DNA of 64,000 nt from Lachnospiraceae bacterium (GTDB lineage: Bacteria > Bacillota > Clostridia > Lachnospirales > Lachnospiraceae). Numbering within the stretch: the stretch's first letter is position 1; every line of letters starts with the position of its first letter. Of the stretch, positions 9,104-17,407 are shown one piece after another. A model generated the notes under the pieces. The model saw only the letters and a list, made by a program, of their open reading frames with translations, was not told the DNA's origin and searched no databases. The stretch spans positions 620,001-684,000 of the forward strand of contig JAJXRY010000001.1 of NCBI GenBank assembly GCA_021628825.1, read 5' to 3'. A program made the position numbers and the translations under genes.

Positions 9104-9146
9104 AATTTCCAATTTACATATTTTTCTTCTGCTTCAATCTATTTAT
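9104..9146 (-). repeat. 43-bp boundary repeat, copy B
   Basis: Same element as 3817-3859, differing at a few positions. It again holds the stop codon of the gene upstream (here a small membrane protein fragment) and again leads into a histidine phosphatase gene. Confidence 0.7.
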
Positions 9147-9300
9147 TCTTGAACATACTGTTTATGGTCTTAATCAGCACTGCTATTCCTAATCCCACAG
9201 ATCCACCTGCCAAAATAATCATAAAACATTCCTCATATCTGAACCGGTTTGCGGTAAAAGACCATATTCCCGCTAGCAACGCAAAAATAAATGCAACCAC
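9139..9300 (-). CDS. Short two-helix membrane protein or fragment
   Basis: A 53-residue frame with two hydrophobic segments (VVAFIFALLAGIWSF and IILAGGSVGLGIAVLI) ending INSMFKNK in the 43-bp repeat. The GTG start at 9300 has only a weakly spaced GGAG and lies against the end of the phosphotransferase gene, so this may be the C-terminal remnant of a larger membrane protein joined here by recombination. No family recognised. Confidence 0.35.
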   Translation of the reverse strand: MVAFIFALLAGIWSFTANRFRYEECFMIILAGGSVGLGIAVLIKTINSMFKNK

Positions 9301-9311
9301 ACTCTCCAAGA

Positions 9312-10115
9312 TTAAAACAATTCATCCAGTAAAAGATAATACCGATACTTTTCACCATTATAATCTATCCCCAGTTCATCTAAGAACATTTGAGGATTAA
9401 AAATCACAAATCTTTTTGCCATCAGAATATCTACCCGCAAAATTAGCTGTCAGACTTCTGATTGCAATTGCGACATCCTGCCATCGATCCGCTGGTCCCA
9501 TTTTTTTCCAATGTCAATGAATCCGTTTATTTTTACTACCGGTTACAAATATGTTAGGAAGGCAATAATCTCCATGAGTAAAAACAATGTCCTCCTCCGG
9601 GCGATTGCTTTTTAACCATTTCAGGAGTTCTTCTGGATTTTGAAATCCATTTGGTCCAAAAGTTTCTGGTTCAACATTATCTAAATCCACTAGATCATGC
9701 ATTACATTATATTCTGCTGCTTCTAATCTTTTCATAAGTCTGCTGCTTTGATATGGGCATTCCGTAACATCAATCTCCCACAAACATTTTAATCCCTGAG
9801 CGGCAATTTTTATCAACTGTTCTGGCTCTTTCAGGTATTCTCTCGCACAGAGCATCTTACCACCCATCTTACTCATAAGTGTATAGGCCATGCCGTTTTT
9901 TTGACACAATATGCCAACATTGTAGGAACCGGTAGTTGCTGGTTCAGCCACTTCGTAATTGCATACGCATTATCTGTTTCTTCATTCTGTGGTTCAATTT
10001 TCAAAACGTGATTATCATATATACGAACTTCTGAACCTGACATGCCAACTTTATCTAAACAGTATGTCTCTTTACCAATGATTCTTTGTATCTCTTCTGG
10101 AATACCTAACTTCAT
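9312..10115 (-). CDS. APH(3')-like aminoglycoside phosphotransferase, frame broken
   Basis: ATP-dependent small-molecule kinase of the APH(3') type. Start MKLGIPEEIQRIIGKETYCL at 10115. VLKIEP carries the ATP-binding Lys; the catalytic loop is FTHGDYCLPNIFV (HGDxxxxN), then GFIDIGK(M)GPADRWQDVAIAIRSL, the metal-binding and aminoglycoside-loop signature of APH(3') enzymes. The frame breaks near 9905, 9520, 9490 and 9430. Corrected length about 265 residues, right for the family. It has its own sigma-A-like promoter 90 bases upstream. It may confer kanamycin/neomycin-type resistance, but distant homologues can act on other substrates. Confidence 0.75.
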
Positions 10116-10209
10116 TTTTGTCTACTATCCTTATATTACTTGCCCTTTTTATATTTACAAATTCTTCATATTCTCCAAAGTATCAAATTAATCCATAATT
10201 GTATGCAAT

Positions 10210-10239
10210 ATTATGATATACATAAAATATTCTTGTCAA
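10210..10239 (-). promoter_or_regulatory. Promoter of the phosphotransferase gene
   Basis: Minus-strand TTGACA (10234-10239) and CATAAT (10210-10215), 18 bases apart, AT-rich throughout. The start codon is about 95 bases further on. Just upstream a short tail (LLMNNEVIAVVGYK) looks like the end of a lost acetyltransferase. Confidence 0.65.
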
Positions 10240-10340
10240 CCGATTGCATCTACATAAGCTGGAATTTTATTTATAACCAACAACTGCGATAACCTCATTA
10301 TTCATGAGTAGATAACATATTCTTCTGCCTTTCACTCAAA

Positions 10341-10364
10341 AAAATGATCCACCGGATCATTTTT
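10341..10364. terminator. Symmetric hairpin terminator
   Basis: AAAATGATCC / GGATCATTTT with a 3- to 4-base loop and T runs in both directions. On the minus strand it follows the small gene at 10402-10561 and insulates it from the phosphotransferase promoter. Confidence 0.7.
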
Positions 10365-10401
10365 CTCATATGCATGGCAACTAATAAAGTCATTAGAACA
10401 A

Positions 10402-10561
10402 CTAATGACATTTTTCATTTGCATTTATTGGCAGTTTCATTTCAAGAGAATAGCCTTCTTCGTTTGACTTTCCGCCATTTAAAGAAAGCACTATCTCTTT
10501 AATTTTTCTCTAAACTCAACTCGTTTGCAGGCACCCAAGAACAAATATCTAAAATGTCCAT
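10402..10561 (-). CDS. Small hypothetical protein (about 52 aa)
   Basis: ATG at 10561 with AAAGGA upstream; MDILDICSWVPANELSLEKI, then REIVLSLNGGKSNEEGYSLE and MKLPINANEKCH. One A-run indel near 10510. The chain is acidic and soluble with no recognised domain. It starts right after the point where the two ACT-gene downstream sequences diverge, so it occupies the next-cassette position behind ACT copy 1, as the DUF3267 gene does behind copy 2. Confidence 0.4.
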
Positions 10562-10616
10562 ACCTATCATTCCTTTCGTTCACAGAAAAAAATTGTTGTA
10601 AGAATGATTCGATGCA

Positions 10617-11011
10617 TCATACAATTTTATACCCGGCGTCTTGAAGAAGCTTCAATGCCCTTTCGTAATTTTCCCTGTTTCGTCATAATGTAATCTGTGT
10701 TAAAAAGTAGAAATTGCAAAAAAATACCTATTTTATGATCTGCAAGAATCCCGGAAATTTCTGATAAGATCCCAATCAGAGAAAAGTCAAAGGATCCCCT
10801 GTATACGAAATCCCTTCCAGCCAGCGTCTCTTTCCGTAACATTAGTTGGAACCTCCGCAGTGATACATACCAGGGAATTTTTCTTCAGCTGTTTTTTTCC
10901 AATAAAACAGTATTCCGAATCCAACTTAGCAAGTGAATAATCCTCTACTTTACATACAGAAAAAAATCATAATCAATTCTTTTTTTATTTCCATCGTGTT
11001 TTTCTGCCATA
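10617..11011 (-). CDS. ACT-domain protein, copy 1, frame broken
   Basis: Small regulatory-type protein with a C-terminal ACT fold: DFSLIGILSEISGILADHKI...FAISTFNTDYIMTKQENYER. The N-terminal part (KKRIDYDFFSVCKVEDYSLA, EYCFIGKKQLKKNSLVCITA) matches uncharacterised amino-acid-binding ACT proteins of the COG3603 type. Four or five indels in A/T runs. Copy 2 at 16812-17241 is about 90% identical in DNA. Copy 1 starts at MAEKH and lacks the first 11 residues of copy 2; its upstream DNA is a hydrolase tail instead. The shared 3' flank runs to CTGTG and then the two copies diverge. Confidence 0.65.
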
Positions 11012-11052
11012 GTACCGTACCGTTCCCTTCCCAACAATTATCTGTCCTATAG

Positions 11053-11092
11053 CCTTTGCTAACCCCTGTGGATTATCCATGTTCACTTCATG
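11053..11092 (-). pseudogene. Remnant of alpha/beta hydrolase C-terminus
   Basis: 40 bases nearly identical to 3888-3928, encoding HEVNMDNPQGLAKAI of the hydrolase at 3852-4521, including its catalytic His. Nothing of the rest of that gene is here. It is joined upstream to the small gene at 11088-11250 and downstream runs into ACT copy 1, marking a recombination junction. Confidence 0.65.
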
Positions 11093-11250
11093 TTCCACGC
11101 TTTATAACAATAATTCCCCCATCATTTGCAATAACAAAGTAATTTCCATCGTAGCTAAACCCACAGATGTATGCACCATAATTTTTCATAAACTTTTTAT
11201 TTTTATCGCTTTGATTAAGAATAAAAGTTATAGTTATACTTCATCAGCAT
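11088..11250 (-). CDS. Small hypothetical protein, frame broken
   Basis: ATG at 11250 behind a strong GAGGAGG. After MLMKYNY... and one indel near 11215 it continues KKFMKNYGAYICGFSYDGNY and FVIANDGGIIVIKRGT. About 55 residues, beta-rich in appearance, unrecognised. Its 3' end overlaps the hydrolase remnant, so the true C-terminus may have been lost. Confidence 0.4.
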
Positions 11251-11334
11251 AAATATTCCTCCTCTAAAAATCAAACGAAATGCTCTCTTACAAGCTGCGA
11301 TTCATGCAATCACTAAACATTATTTTATTCTTCA

Positions 11335-12113
11335 TCATTCTCTGAAATATCGACTATAATCTATTTTTTTATGAATAGCAGCTAAAAATTCCAGCATCCT
11401 TGCATTGATCTCTTCTATCTGGTCTCCCACAAAGTGAGGATGATGCCCTCCACCCTTTACCTCATAAACTTCTGCATCAGGCACTTTTTTTCTGTAATTC
11501 TTCACAAGTCCCGAAAGGGTCATTTTCTCCATTAATAAACAAAACAGGACACTTTATTCCACCCCATTCTTTTCTCTGTAAGGCTTGGATGTGACTGCCA
11601 ATCAGAAACCGTTTTTCTTAAATAAGTTTTCCAGTCACCTCTATGTGCTTCATAATGGCGAAGTTTCATATCTTCAATAAAATCGGTATCATTCCTGCTT
11701 ATAAGACTTTCCGGCAAAAAATTCTCTGCCCCAGCAGCTCTGGGATATGCACCTCCTCCAATCGTTATAAGGCTTTTTCACTTTTTTTCCGGATATTTTG
11801 CTGCCATATAACAGCCTACATATGCCCCGCAACTATAACCAATCAAATGAGCACTTTTTATTTCCAGCACATCAAGAAACTTAGCCATATCATCTGCTAT
11901 CATACGGCTATTCCAGTCTAAATTCTCGCACATGGTACGCCCGTGACCACGAAAATCAGGGTAAAGGCAACGATAATGACCTGCAAAAGGAAGAATTTGT
12001 CCTGAAAATGCTAATAAACCTCTGCTAAAATGACTGTGTAAAAAAAGAACAGTTTCTCCTTTCCCAAATTCTTCATAAAACATATTCAGATCATTTAATT
12101 TAACGTAAGGCAT
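11335..12113 (-). CDS. Alpha/beta hydrolase, frame broken
   Basis: Start MPYVKLNDLNMFYEEFGKGE at 12113. Family features: LFLHSHFSRG oxyanion region, PDFRGHGRT, nucleophile GYSCGAYVG, acid in NGENDPFGT and catalytic His in KGGGHHPHFVG. Reconstructed length about 260 residues. The frame breaks near 11775, 11570 and 11500. The 43-bp boundary repeat lies 40 bases upstream. Resembles 3-oxoadipate enol-lactonase/haloperoxidase-type hydrolases; the substrate is not evident. Confidence 0.72.
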
Positions 12114-12154
12114 TTTTCCTTTTCTCCCTAATATACAAAATGGAATATCATCTA

Positions 12155-12196
12155 AAATTCCAATTTACATATTTCGTACTCCTGCAATCTATTTAC
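12155..12196 (-). repeat. 43-bp boundary repeat, copy C
   Basis: GTAAATAGATTG, variable middle, ATGTAAATTGG, as at 3817 and 9104. The short frame just upstream ends RMFNSK and TAG in the element, mirroring the SMFKNK and YGK endings at the other two copies. The alpha/beta hydrolase follows. Confidence 0.65.
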
Positions 12197-12260
12197 TATT
12201 AAACATACGGCTATCCATATATAACTATAACACATGAAAAACAGTTGCGTAAAAATACAA

Positions 12261-13967
12261 TCATTGCACACTCGCATGATACTGGTCCATAAAATAAGAA
12301 TCTGTACGCAATAGTTCTTCAAAAGTCCCTTGTCCCACGATCTTTCCTTCTCTAAAGAGAATAATTCTGTCAAAACCGGAAATGGAATTTAACCTATGTG
12401 CAATGGCAATGACTGTTTTTGTCTTTCAATTTACTCATAATAGATTTCATTACATTTTTCTTCGGTTAAATTATCCATTGCAGATGTTGCTTCATCCAAA
12501 ATGACAAGTTCAGGAGTTTGAAACCACAAGCGAGCCAATGCAAGTCTCTGTTTTTCTCCACCGGATAGACAAGTCCCTTTCTCACCAATCTCGGTACTCA
12601 AGCCTTCTGCAAGATTCTCAACCAGATGAGATAGCTGCACTTCTCTCAATGCATCCCGTATTTGTTCTTCCGGCACCATTCTGTCAAATACCAGATTTTC
12701 TTTTATTGTTCCATCAAAAACAGGGGCATCCTGTGATAGGAAACTGACCCGGTCATACAGATTATCAAGACAGATTCCTCTTAACTCCATGTCTCCTAAG
12801 CGGACTTTTCCCTGACTGTATTTCAGTAATCCCAATAATATTTTAATCAGGGTCGATTTTTCCGGAACCGCTTTCTCCTACAAAAGCGATCTTTTCTCCC
12901 TTTTTTATGGACAGGCTCAAATCATCAATAATTTTTCGTTCCTCATATTGAAATGATAAATTCTTAATTGCTATTTCACCGATATCCATATGGATTGCAT
13001 CGCCTTTTGTTAATTGAACATCATCCTTTAAATCCAGAAATTCTTCAAATCTCTTATAGGATGCCTTGTCCAATTTATATTGAACATAAAGTACATTAAA
13101 AAAATTGCAATCGGCGTATAAGCGTTTTCGATCAGTGTAATTAGTGCAACTACTGAACCCACTGTAAGATTTTTGCGTTTTCCATGCGTAAAAAAAGAAT
13201 CCCGATATCCAGCATGGCCACAAGCAGCGCAAATATTGTAAAGAATGCTTCATGAATCATATTCATTTTTACCTTTGCTGAAACAATACTCTCTTTGGCA
13301 TTATTAGTTTTCTTTATTTCATTCGGAAACTGTTTACTCATACGGAATACCGGCATTTCCATAAAGCCTCTGACCAGATAATGGTTGAACAGCTCTTCAC
13401 TGTTCAAAAATCTTTTTCTTTTATCTTATACAAAAAAACTTTAGTAAAATATTGGTTATGATAAAAAAATGAGTATATAGCCTGCAAACAGGACATAGGT
13501 AACTTTTTTATCAATTTTCCAGATAAAGTATACACTAAAGACGATGGTCGGAATCAAGTCGCGAATCAACCGCAGCCAGAAATGAAATACCACATTTCTT
13601 CCTGCTGATGAACCATTTTCAATCCTCTGAACCAGTTTCCCGGTACCTGTTTTCTGATATTCTGCATAATCAATGGTACTTATTTTTTTCTAAGTGACAA
13701 AAAGCTTAAAAATCCAGATAAATACCATGCTCCAGTTTCTTTTCCGGATAATTATCCAGATAGTTCATACCATAATTTATCAATAAAAATAAACCCATAT
13801 ATGACAACTCCTGCAAATGCAAGTGTCCCATCAGCCAGTCCATCAATGACCTTCTGGAAATAGTCGGCCTTGTAATTAGCCATAAATGCATTAAATATAC
13901 CCAGTCCAATGTAGATCAATACCCATATTCTGTTTTTTTCTTTAATACTTCTTTTTATATAGCGCAT
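12261..13967 (-). CDS. ABC exporter (fused membrane and ATPase domains), frame broken
   Basis: MsbA-type half-transporter of the inner membrane. Start [20 protein letters not shown] at 13967 behind AAGGAG. Six-helix region to about 13050, then the ATPase: [11 protein letters not shown] (Walker A), [16 protein letters not shown] (Q-loop), [13 protein letters not shown] (signature), [12 protein letters not shown] (Walker B) and AIAHRL (H-loop), ending MDQYHASVQ. The frame breaks at least six times (13740, 13690, 13430, 13180, 12845, 12435). About 570 residues. Substrate unknown; a short Cys-containing frame and an inverted repeat lie directly upstream, so a peptide substrate is one possibility. 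Confidence 0.75.
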
Positions 13968-13989
13968 AACTGTACTCCTTTATATTATA

Positions 13990-14130
13990 TTTCAATCATC
14001 AGGTCAGTACAGCCAACGACTGCCAGCAAGTTTCTTTCACCTCAGCACAATCTGCCAACAGTTTACATCAACTGTACTGAGTAATTACCTCGGATCAATT
14101 TCATACGAATCTCACCTCTTTCATATAAGA
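13990..14130 (-). other. Leader of the ABC exporter with inverted repeat and short Cys-containing frame
   Basis: A short frame starts at about 14105 behind GAGGTGAG: MKLIRGNYSVQLM, stop; one base off it would continue CKLLADCAEVKETCWQSLAV to a stop. Two arms TCAGTACA / TGTACTGA (14004-14011 and 14073-14080) can pair across it. It could be a leader peptide, a small secreted peptide, or chance; the indel rate prevents a decision. Confidence 0.25.
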
Positions 14131-14208
14131 TATTTCGGTTACTATATACCAAAAATTTCTTTTTACTTTGTTTTTATATGTAAACCCAAAAAAACAAACT
14201 GAACGTTG

Positions 14209-14976
14209 TTATTTATTCATATCTTCAACTAAGCTTGCTGCTTTTACTGTCATCTCTACCCATCCCGACACAAAACCACTCCGCAATGCATTTTTAACGG
14301 ATTTCAGATTCGACCAGGCACAACAATAAAATGGCACCTTGTCCCTGTCAATTATCTCTATTGCCAAATTACTCGTTAATGAAGAAGCAATTCCTTGCCT
14401 ACGATAATCAGGTAAAACATCCACTCCAATTTGCCACATATCATCACAATCTGCAGAACAGGCTGCAAGTCCGATCAGTTTCCCATTATCATAAGCCCCA
14501 ACCCCAAGAACATCCAGTTGCCTTCGATCTTCACAAAGTGCATTGCTCCAGACCGGAAGATACAAATTTGCAAAATTCTTTTGTTCCAACACCTTAAGGT
14601 GATAGTTGCATTCTCTTCTTTTCAAAGCATTAACATCCGGTAAAAAATACTTTGCCATAAAACAAACACGGTATCCATTTTCTTTCATTCGTTCATCTAG
14701 CCAATGCATATTAGGAGTTTCAAAGCAATGATAAAACTCATATTTGCTTAAATATGTTTCAACAATTTTTCTATATTCATCTTTTACAGACGCAACTATA
14801 TTATTTCCATACGAAAGTAAATTACAGGCAATAGGTTCTTTATAGTATTTTCTTGCCAATGGACCCAGCTCAGCCCTTACAAACACATTTTTGTCCATAA
14901 GGAAATCAGAAGCCTTAGCATTAATATCGTATGCAGATTGTTGCATTGCAATATCAAATATTTCTTTATTTGTCAT
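14209..14976 (-). CDS. GNAT family N-acetyltransferase
   Basis: Intact 255-residue frame, one of the few in this part of the window. The N-terminal half is unrecognised (MTNKEIFDIAMQQSAYDINA, LARKYYKEPIACNLLSYGNN). The C-terminal half is a GNAT fold: KLIGLAACSADCDDMWQIGV, then VLPDYRRQGIASSLTSNL, the acetyl-CoA loop (RRxxGxA), and SNLKSVKNALRSGF, motif B. Many such two-part acetyltransferases are stand-alone stress or antibiotic-modifying enzymes, but no substrate can be named. Codon use is like its neighbours. Confidence 0.8.
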   Translation of the reverse strand: MTNKEIFDIAMQQSAYDINAKASDFLMDKNVFVRAELGPLARKYYKEPIACNLLSYGNNIVASVKDEYRKIVETYLSKYEFYHCFETPNMHWLDERMKENGYRVCFMAKYFLPDVNALKRRECNYHLKVLEQKNFANLYLPVWSNALCEDRRQLDVLGVGAYDNGKLIGLAACSADCDDMWQIGVDVLPDYRRQGIASSLTSNLAIEIIDRDKVPFYCCAWSNLKSVKNALRSGFVSGWVEMTVKAASLVEDMNK

Positions 14977-15027
14977 ATTTTTGATCCCCTCATAATTTGC
15001 CAGGCTTGAATTTCACGGCCTGTCTAA

Positions 15028-16126
15028 TCACTTATTTGCATTATATTTTGTTCCTGTCAAAAAACACAAAACAGGTACTCTGATACTAATTTCACAGCAA
15101 ATAGCGGTCATCAGATAAGCAAATAGCACCGGGCCGGTATACAAGACAATGGTTTTATTTCCAACAAAACCATATAATATATACTGAAACAAAACAACCC
15201 AGATAAAATGATAGATATAAAATAGGAATGACCTTTTTATTCATATAATTGGAAATTTTACCTTCAAAGTTTAAATTTCTTTTTGCTAAGCCTATGAAAG
15301 CAATTATCATAATCCACTCTGATACACATTTTTGTAATAAGGTTTAAAAAAATACCAATTCCACATCTGACCAAATAAAAAGATAAACGTTCAAAATAGT
15401 TGCTATCAGGCCAACACCAAGCAATAATAAACTATTCTTCTCTGCTTTATCGACTACTTCTTCATCAGCAAGTACATAATATCCTATCAGAAATAGATAG
15501 GTATATTCCACAAAGCTTTTTCCACCTATGGAAAGCAGTTCACTTAGCAGTGGGAGGGGTAAACCAAATACCAAAACCATTTTTGAACGGAATCGTTTTT
15601 CCTCAACTTAACAGGGATCTTATTCAACAGTGTAATTACACAAACCCCTGCCATCGAAATAATCATCAGATATAACAAAAACCAAAACTGTCCAAGTGAA
15701 AAGCCGCCATCTGCCCCGGTCCAATCTGTCAATTTTGTAAAAAACACAACGTAATGCGCCCAAAATCCACCCTGATAAGAACCATGAAAGCTGTCTGCCA
15801 AATACGTCATAACAGGCATGAAAAAAAGATGGTTCCAAACAAAAGTGGAACCAGTAACCTATGTACTCTCTCAATCAGATACTCTTTTTTTGTCCTCTTT
15901 TTGTAATGCAAATTTTTGTACTTATACCTGCTAACACAAAGAACAGCGGCATAAAATAAGGACTGAAAAAGACAATAATACTGCTAATTGCCCGATTCCC
16001 TTCAAAAAAAATATAGTTCGGCTCCCCCCATGTATTCCATGCCTGTGCTGCATGATATGGTATAAGTATCAAAAGTATAAGCCATCTTAAATTATCAATG
16101 TAATGCTTCCGCATATTTAAAATCAT
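15028..16126 (-). CDS. Membrane acyltransferase (acyltransferase 3 type), frame broken
   Basis: Multi-pass enzyme of the acyltransferase-3 family, which O-acylates sugars or lipids at the membrane. Start MILNMRKHYIDNLRWLILLI at 16126; the early His in PYHAAQAWNTW is the family catalytic position, followed by FFSPYFMPLFFVLAG. About ten hydrophobic segments follow (GQFWFLLYLMIISMAGVCV, TYLFLIGYYVLAD, LLLLGVGLIATILNVYLF). The frame breaks near 15880, 15810, 15590 and 15350 and in the last 250 bases. Ends TKYNANK. It precedes the GNAT gene by 50 bases on the same strand. Acceptor unknown. Confidence 0.7.
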
Positions 16127-16150
16127 ATCTTCTCACCTAACGAACAAATA

Positions 16151-16745
16151 CTATTTGTACCAGTAAAACCCATCGTTTTGAGTATGAACCAAAGCACCTT
16201 TAGGTATTCGTTTGCAAATAATGTGGACATCCATATAATCTGGCATCGGAGAAAGCATACCAATAATCCCCATTGGAATACATATTCCCGAAAGAACTGC
16301 ATTGGATGGAGACAAAAGAAATATAGCCAAAGGTATTATGCCTAAAAGCATAGGCATTAAACTCATTATTATAAAAACGACGTTTGCTGATTGGTTCGTG
16401 ACATACTGCAAAAGCAGCAAACTTTTTTAAACATATTCCTATGTAGACTTTTTGACCTTTTTTATAGCAAACTCCATGTAAAACTTCGTGAACAGGCATC
16501 AATAGCAGCCCCAATATTATACCCAATGGAACATATATCGGATTCATTGCTCTTTCGCCAATAACAAACCATTTAATATATATTATTGCATAACTAAAAA
16601 AATAAGTGGTAAAAATACCGTACGGCATACTGCTTTTTAAAAAAATATTATCCGGTCTTTCTATTCGTTTTGCATTGTTTGGCAACGTATTTTCCGGGAA
16701 ATCTGTATCCCAGGATTTGTTACCGCACCAAATTATTTTAGGCAT
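16151..16745 (-). CDS. DUF3267-type putative membrane zinc metalloprotease, frame broken
   Basis: MPKIIWCGNKSWDTDFPENT at 16745, preceded by GGAGGTG nine bases before. Four hydrophobic segments; the second ends in MPVHEVLHGVCY, an HExxH zinc motif at about residue 95, typical of DUF3267 proteins. The C-terminal segment PMPDYMDVHIICKRIPKGA gives a further His. The frame breaks once near 16390. About 198 residues. The boundary half-repeat TGTAAATTGGAATTT ends immediately before the ribosome binding site. A peptidase role is inferred from the motif only. Confidence 0.7.
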
Positions 16746-16760
16746 AAATGCATCACCTCC

Positions 16761-16774
16761 AAATTCCAATTTAC
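16761..16774 (-). repeat. Right half of the boundary repeat, copy D
   Basis: TGTAAATTGGAATTT on the minus strand, the right half of the 43-bp element, here joined directly to the 3' flank of ACT copy 2 (CAATTTTTTTCTG). Copy 1 of that flank at 10576-10590 continues into other DNA right after CTGTG. Confidence 0.6.
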
Positions 16775-16811
16775 ACAGAAAAAAATTGCTATAAAAAAAT
16801 AATTCGATCCA

Positions 16812-17241
16812 TCACACAATTTTTATACCCGGCATCTTGAAGAAGCTTCAACGCCCTTTCGTAATTTTCCTGTTTCGTCATAATGTAATCTGTGTTAAAA
16901 AGTAGAAATTGCGCAAATACCTATTTTTATGATCTGCAAAAAAATCCCGGAAATTTCAGACAAAATCCCAATCAGGGAAAAAAATCAAGGATCCCCTGTA
17001 TACAAAATGCCTTCCATCCATCATCTCTTTCCGTAACATTAGATGGAACCTGTGCAGTAATACATACCAGGGAATTTTTCTTCATCTGTTTTTTTCCTAT
17101 AAAACAGTACTCCGAATCCAGCTTGGCAAGTGAATAGTCCTCTACTTTACATACAGAAAAAAAATCATAATCAATTCTTTTTTTATCTCCATCGTGTTTT
17201 TCTGCCATAGCGCCTGCAATTCTATCCATAACGATTCTCAT
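16812..17241 (-). CDS. ACT-domain protein, copy 2, frame broken
   Basis: Same protein as 10617-11011 with a longer start: MRIVMDRIAGAMAEKHDGDK at 17241. Then DYDFFSVCKVEDYSLAKLDS, NSLVCITAQVPSNVTERDDG and the ACT fold GILDFSLIGILSEISGIF..., NTDYIMTKQENYERALKLLQ, ending GYKIV or GYKNC depending on an A run. About 143 residues. Indels near 16990, 16940, 16920 and 16820. ACT domains bind amino acids and regulate enzymes; no partner enzyme is nearby. The start overlaps the TAAGGATG end of the preceding small gene. Confidence 0.68.
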
Positions 17242-17243
17242 CC

Positions 17244-17407
17244 TTATTTACCACAAATATCACCATACAACCATACATATCCATTAATATAGGCTTCTAC
17301 TTCCTGTAGATGTACGTTTTTTCAAAATTATATGTACCAAATTTGTGCGTTTCTTCAAAATTATAGCAATTGAAATATACCCGTGGAATGATTTCTTTTA
17401 TTTCCAT
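17244..17407 (-). CDS. Small hypothetical protein (about 54 aa)
   Basis: ATG at 17407 overlaps the flavodoxin stop (ATGGAAATAA). MEIKEIIPRVYFNCYNFEET, HKFGTYNFEK, then after one A-run indel HLQEVEAYINGYVWLYGDIC-GK. The final codons TATGGTGATATTTGTGGTAAATAA nearly match, base for base, the end of the hydrolase at 3852 although the proteins are otherwise unrelated, again pointing to a shared cassette end. No family recognised. Confidence 0.4.

Noticed and set aside
3817..17241. Classical integron
   Set aside because: No tyrosine integrase gene is visible, the repeated site has GTAAAT direct repeats rather than GTTRRRY/RYYYAAC with an attC hairpin, and several genes have their own promoters.
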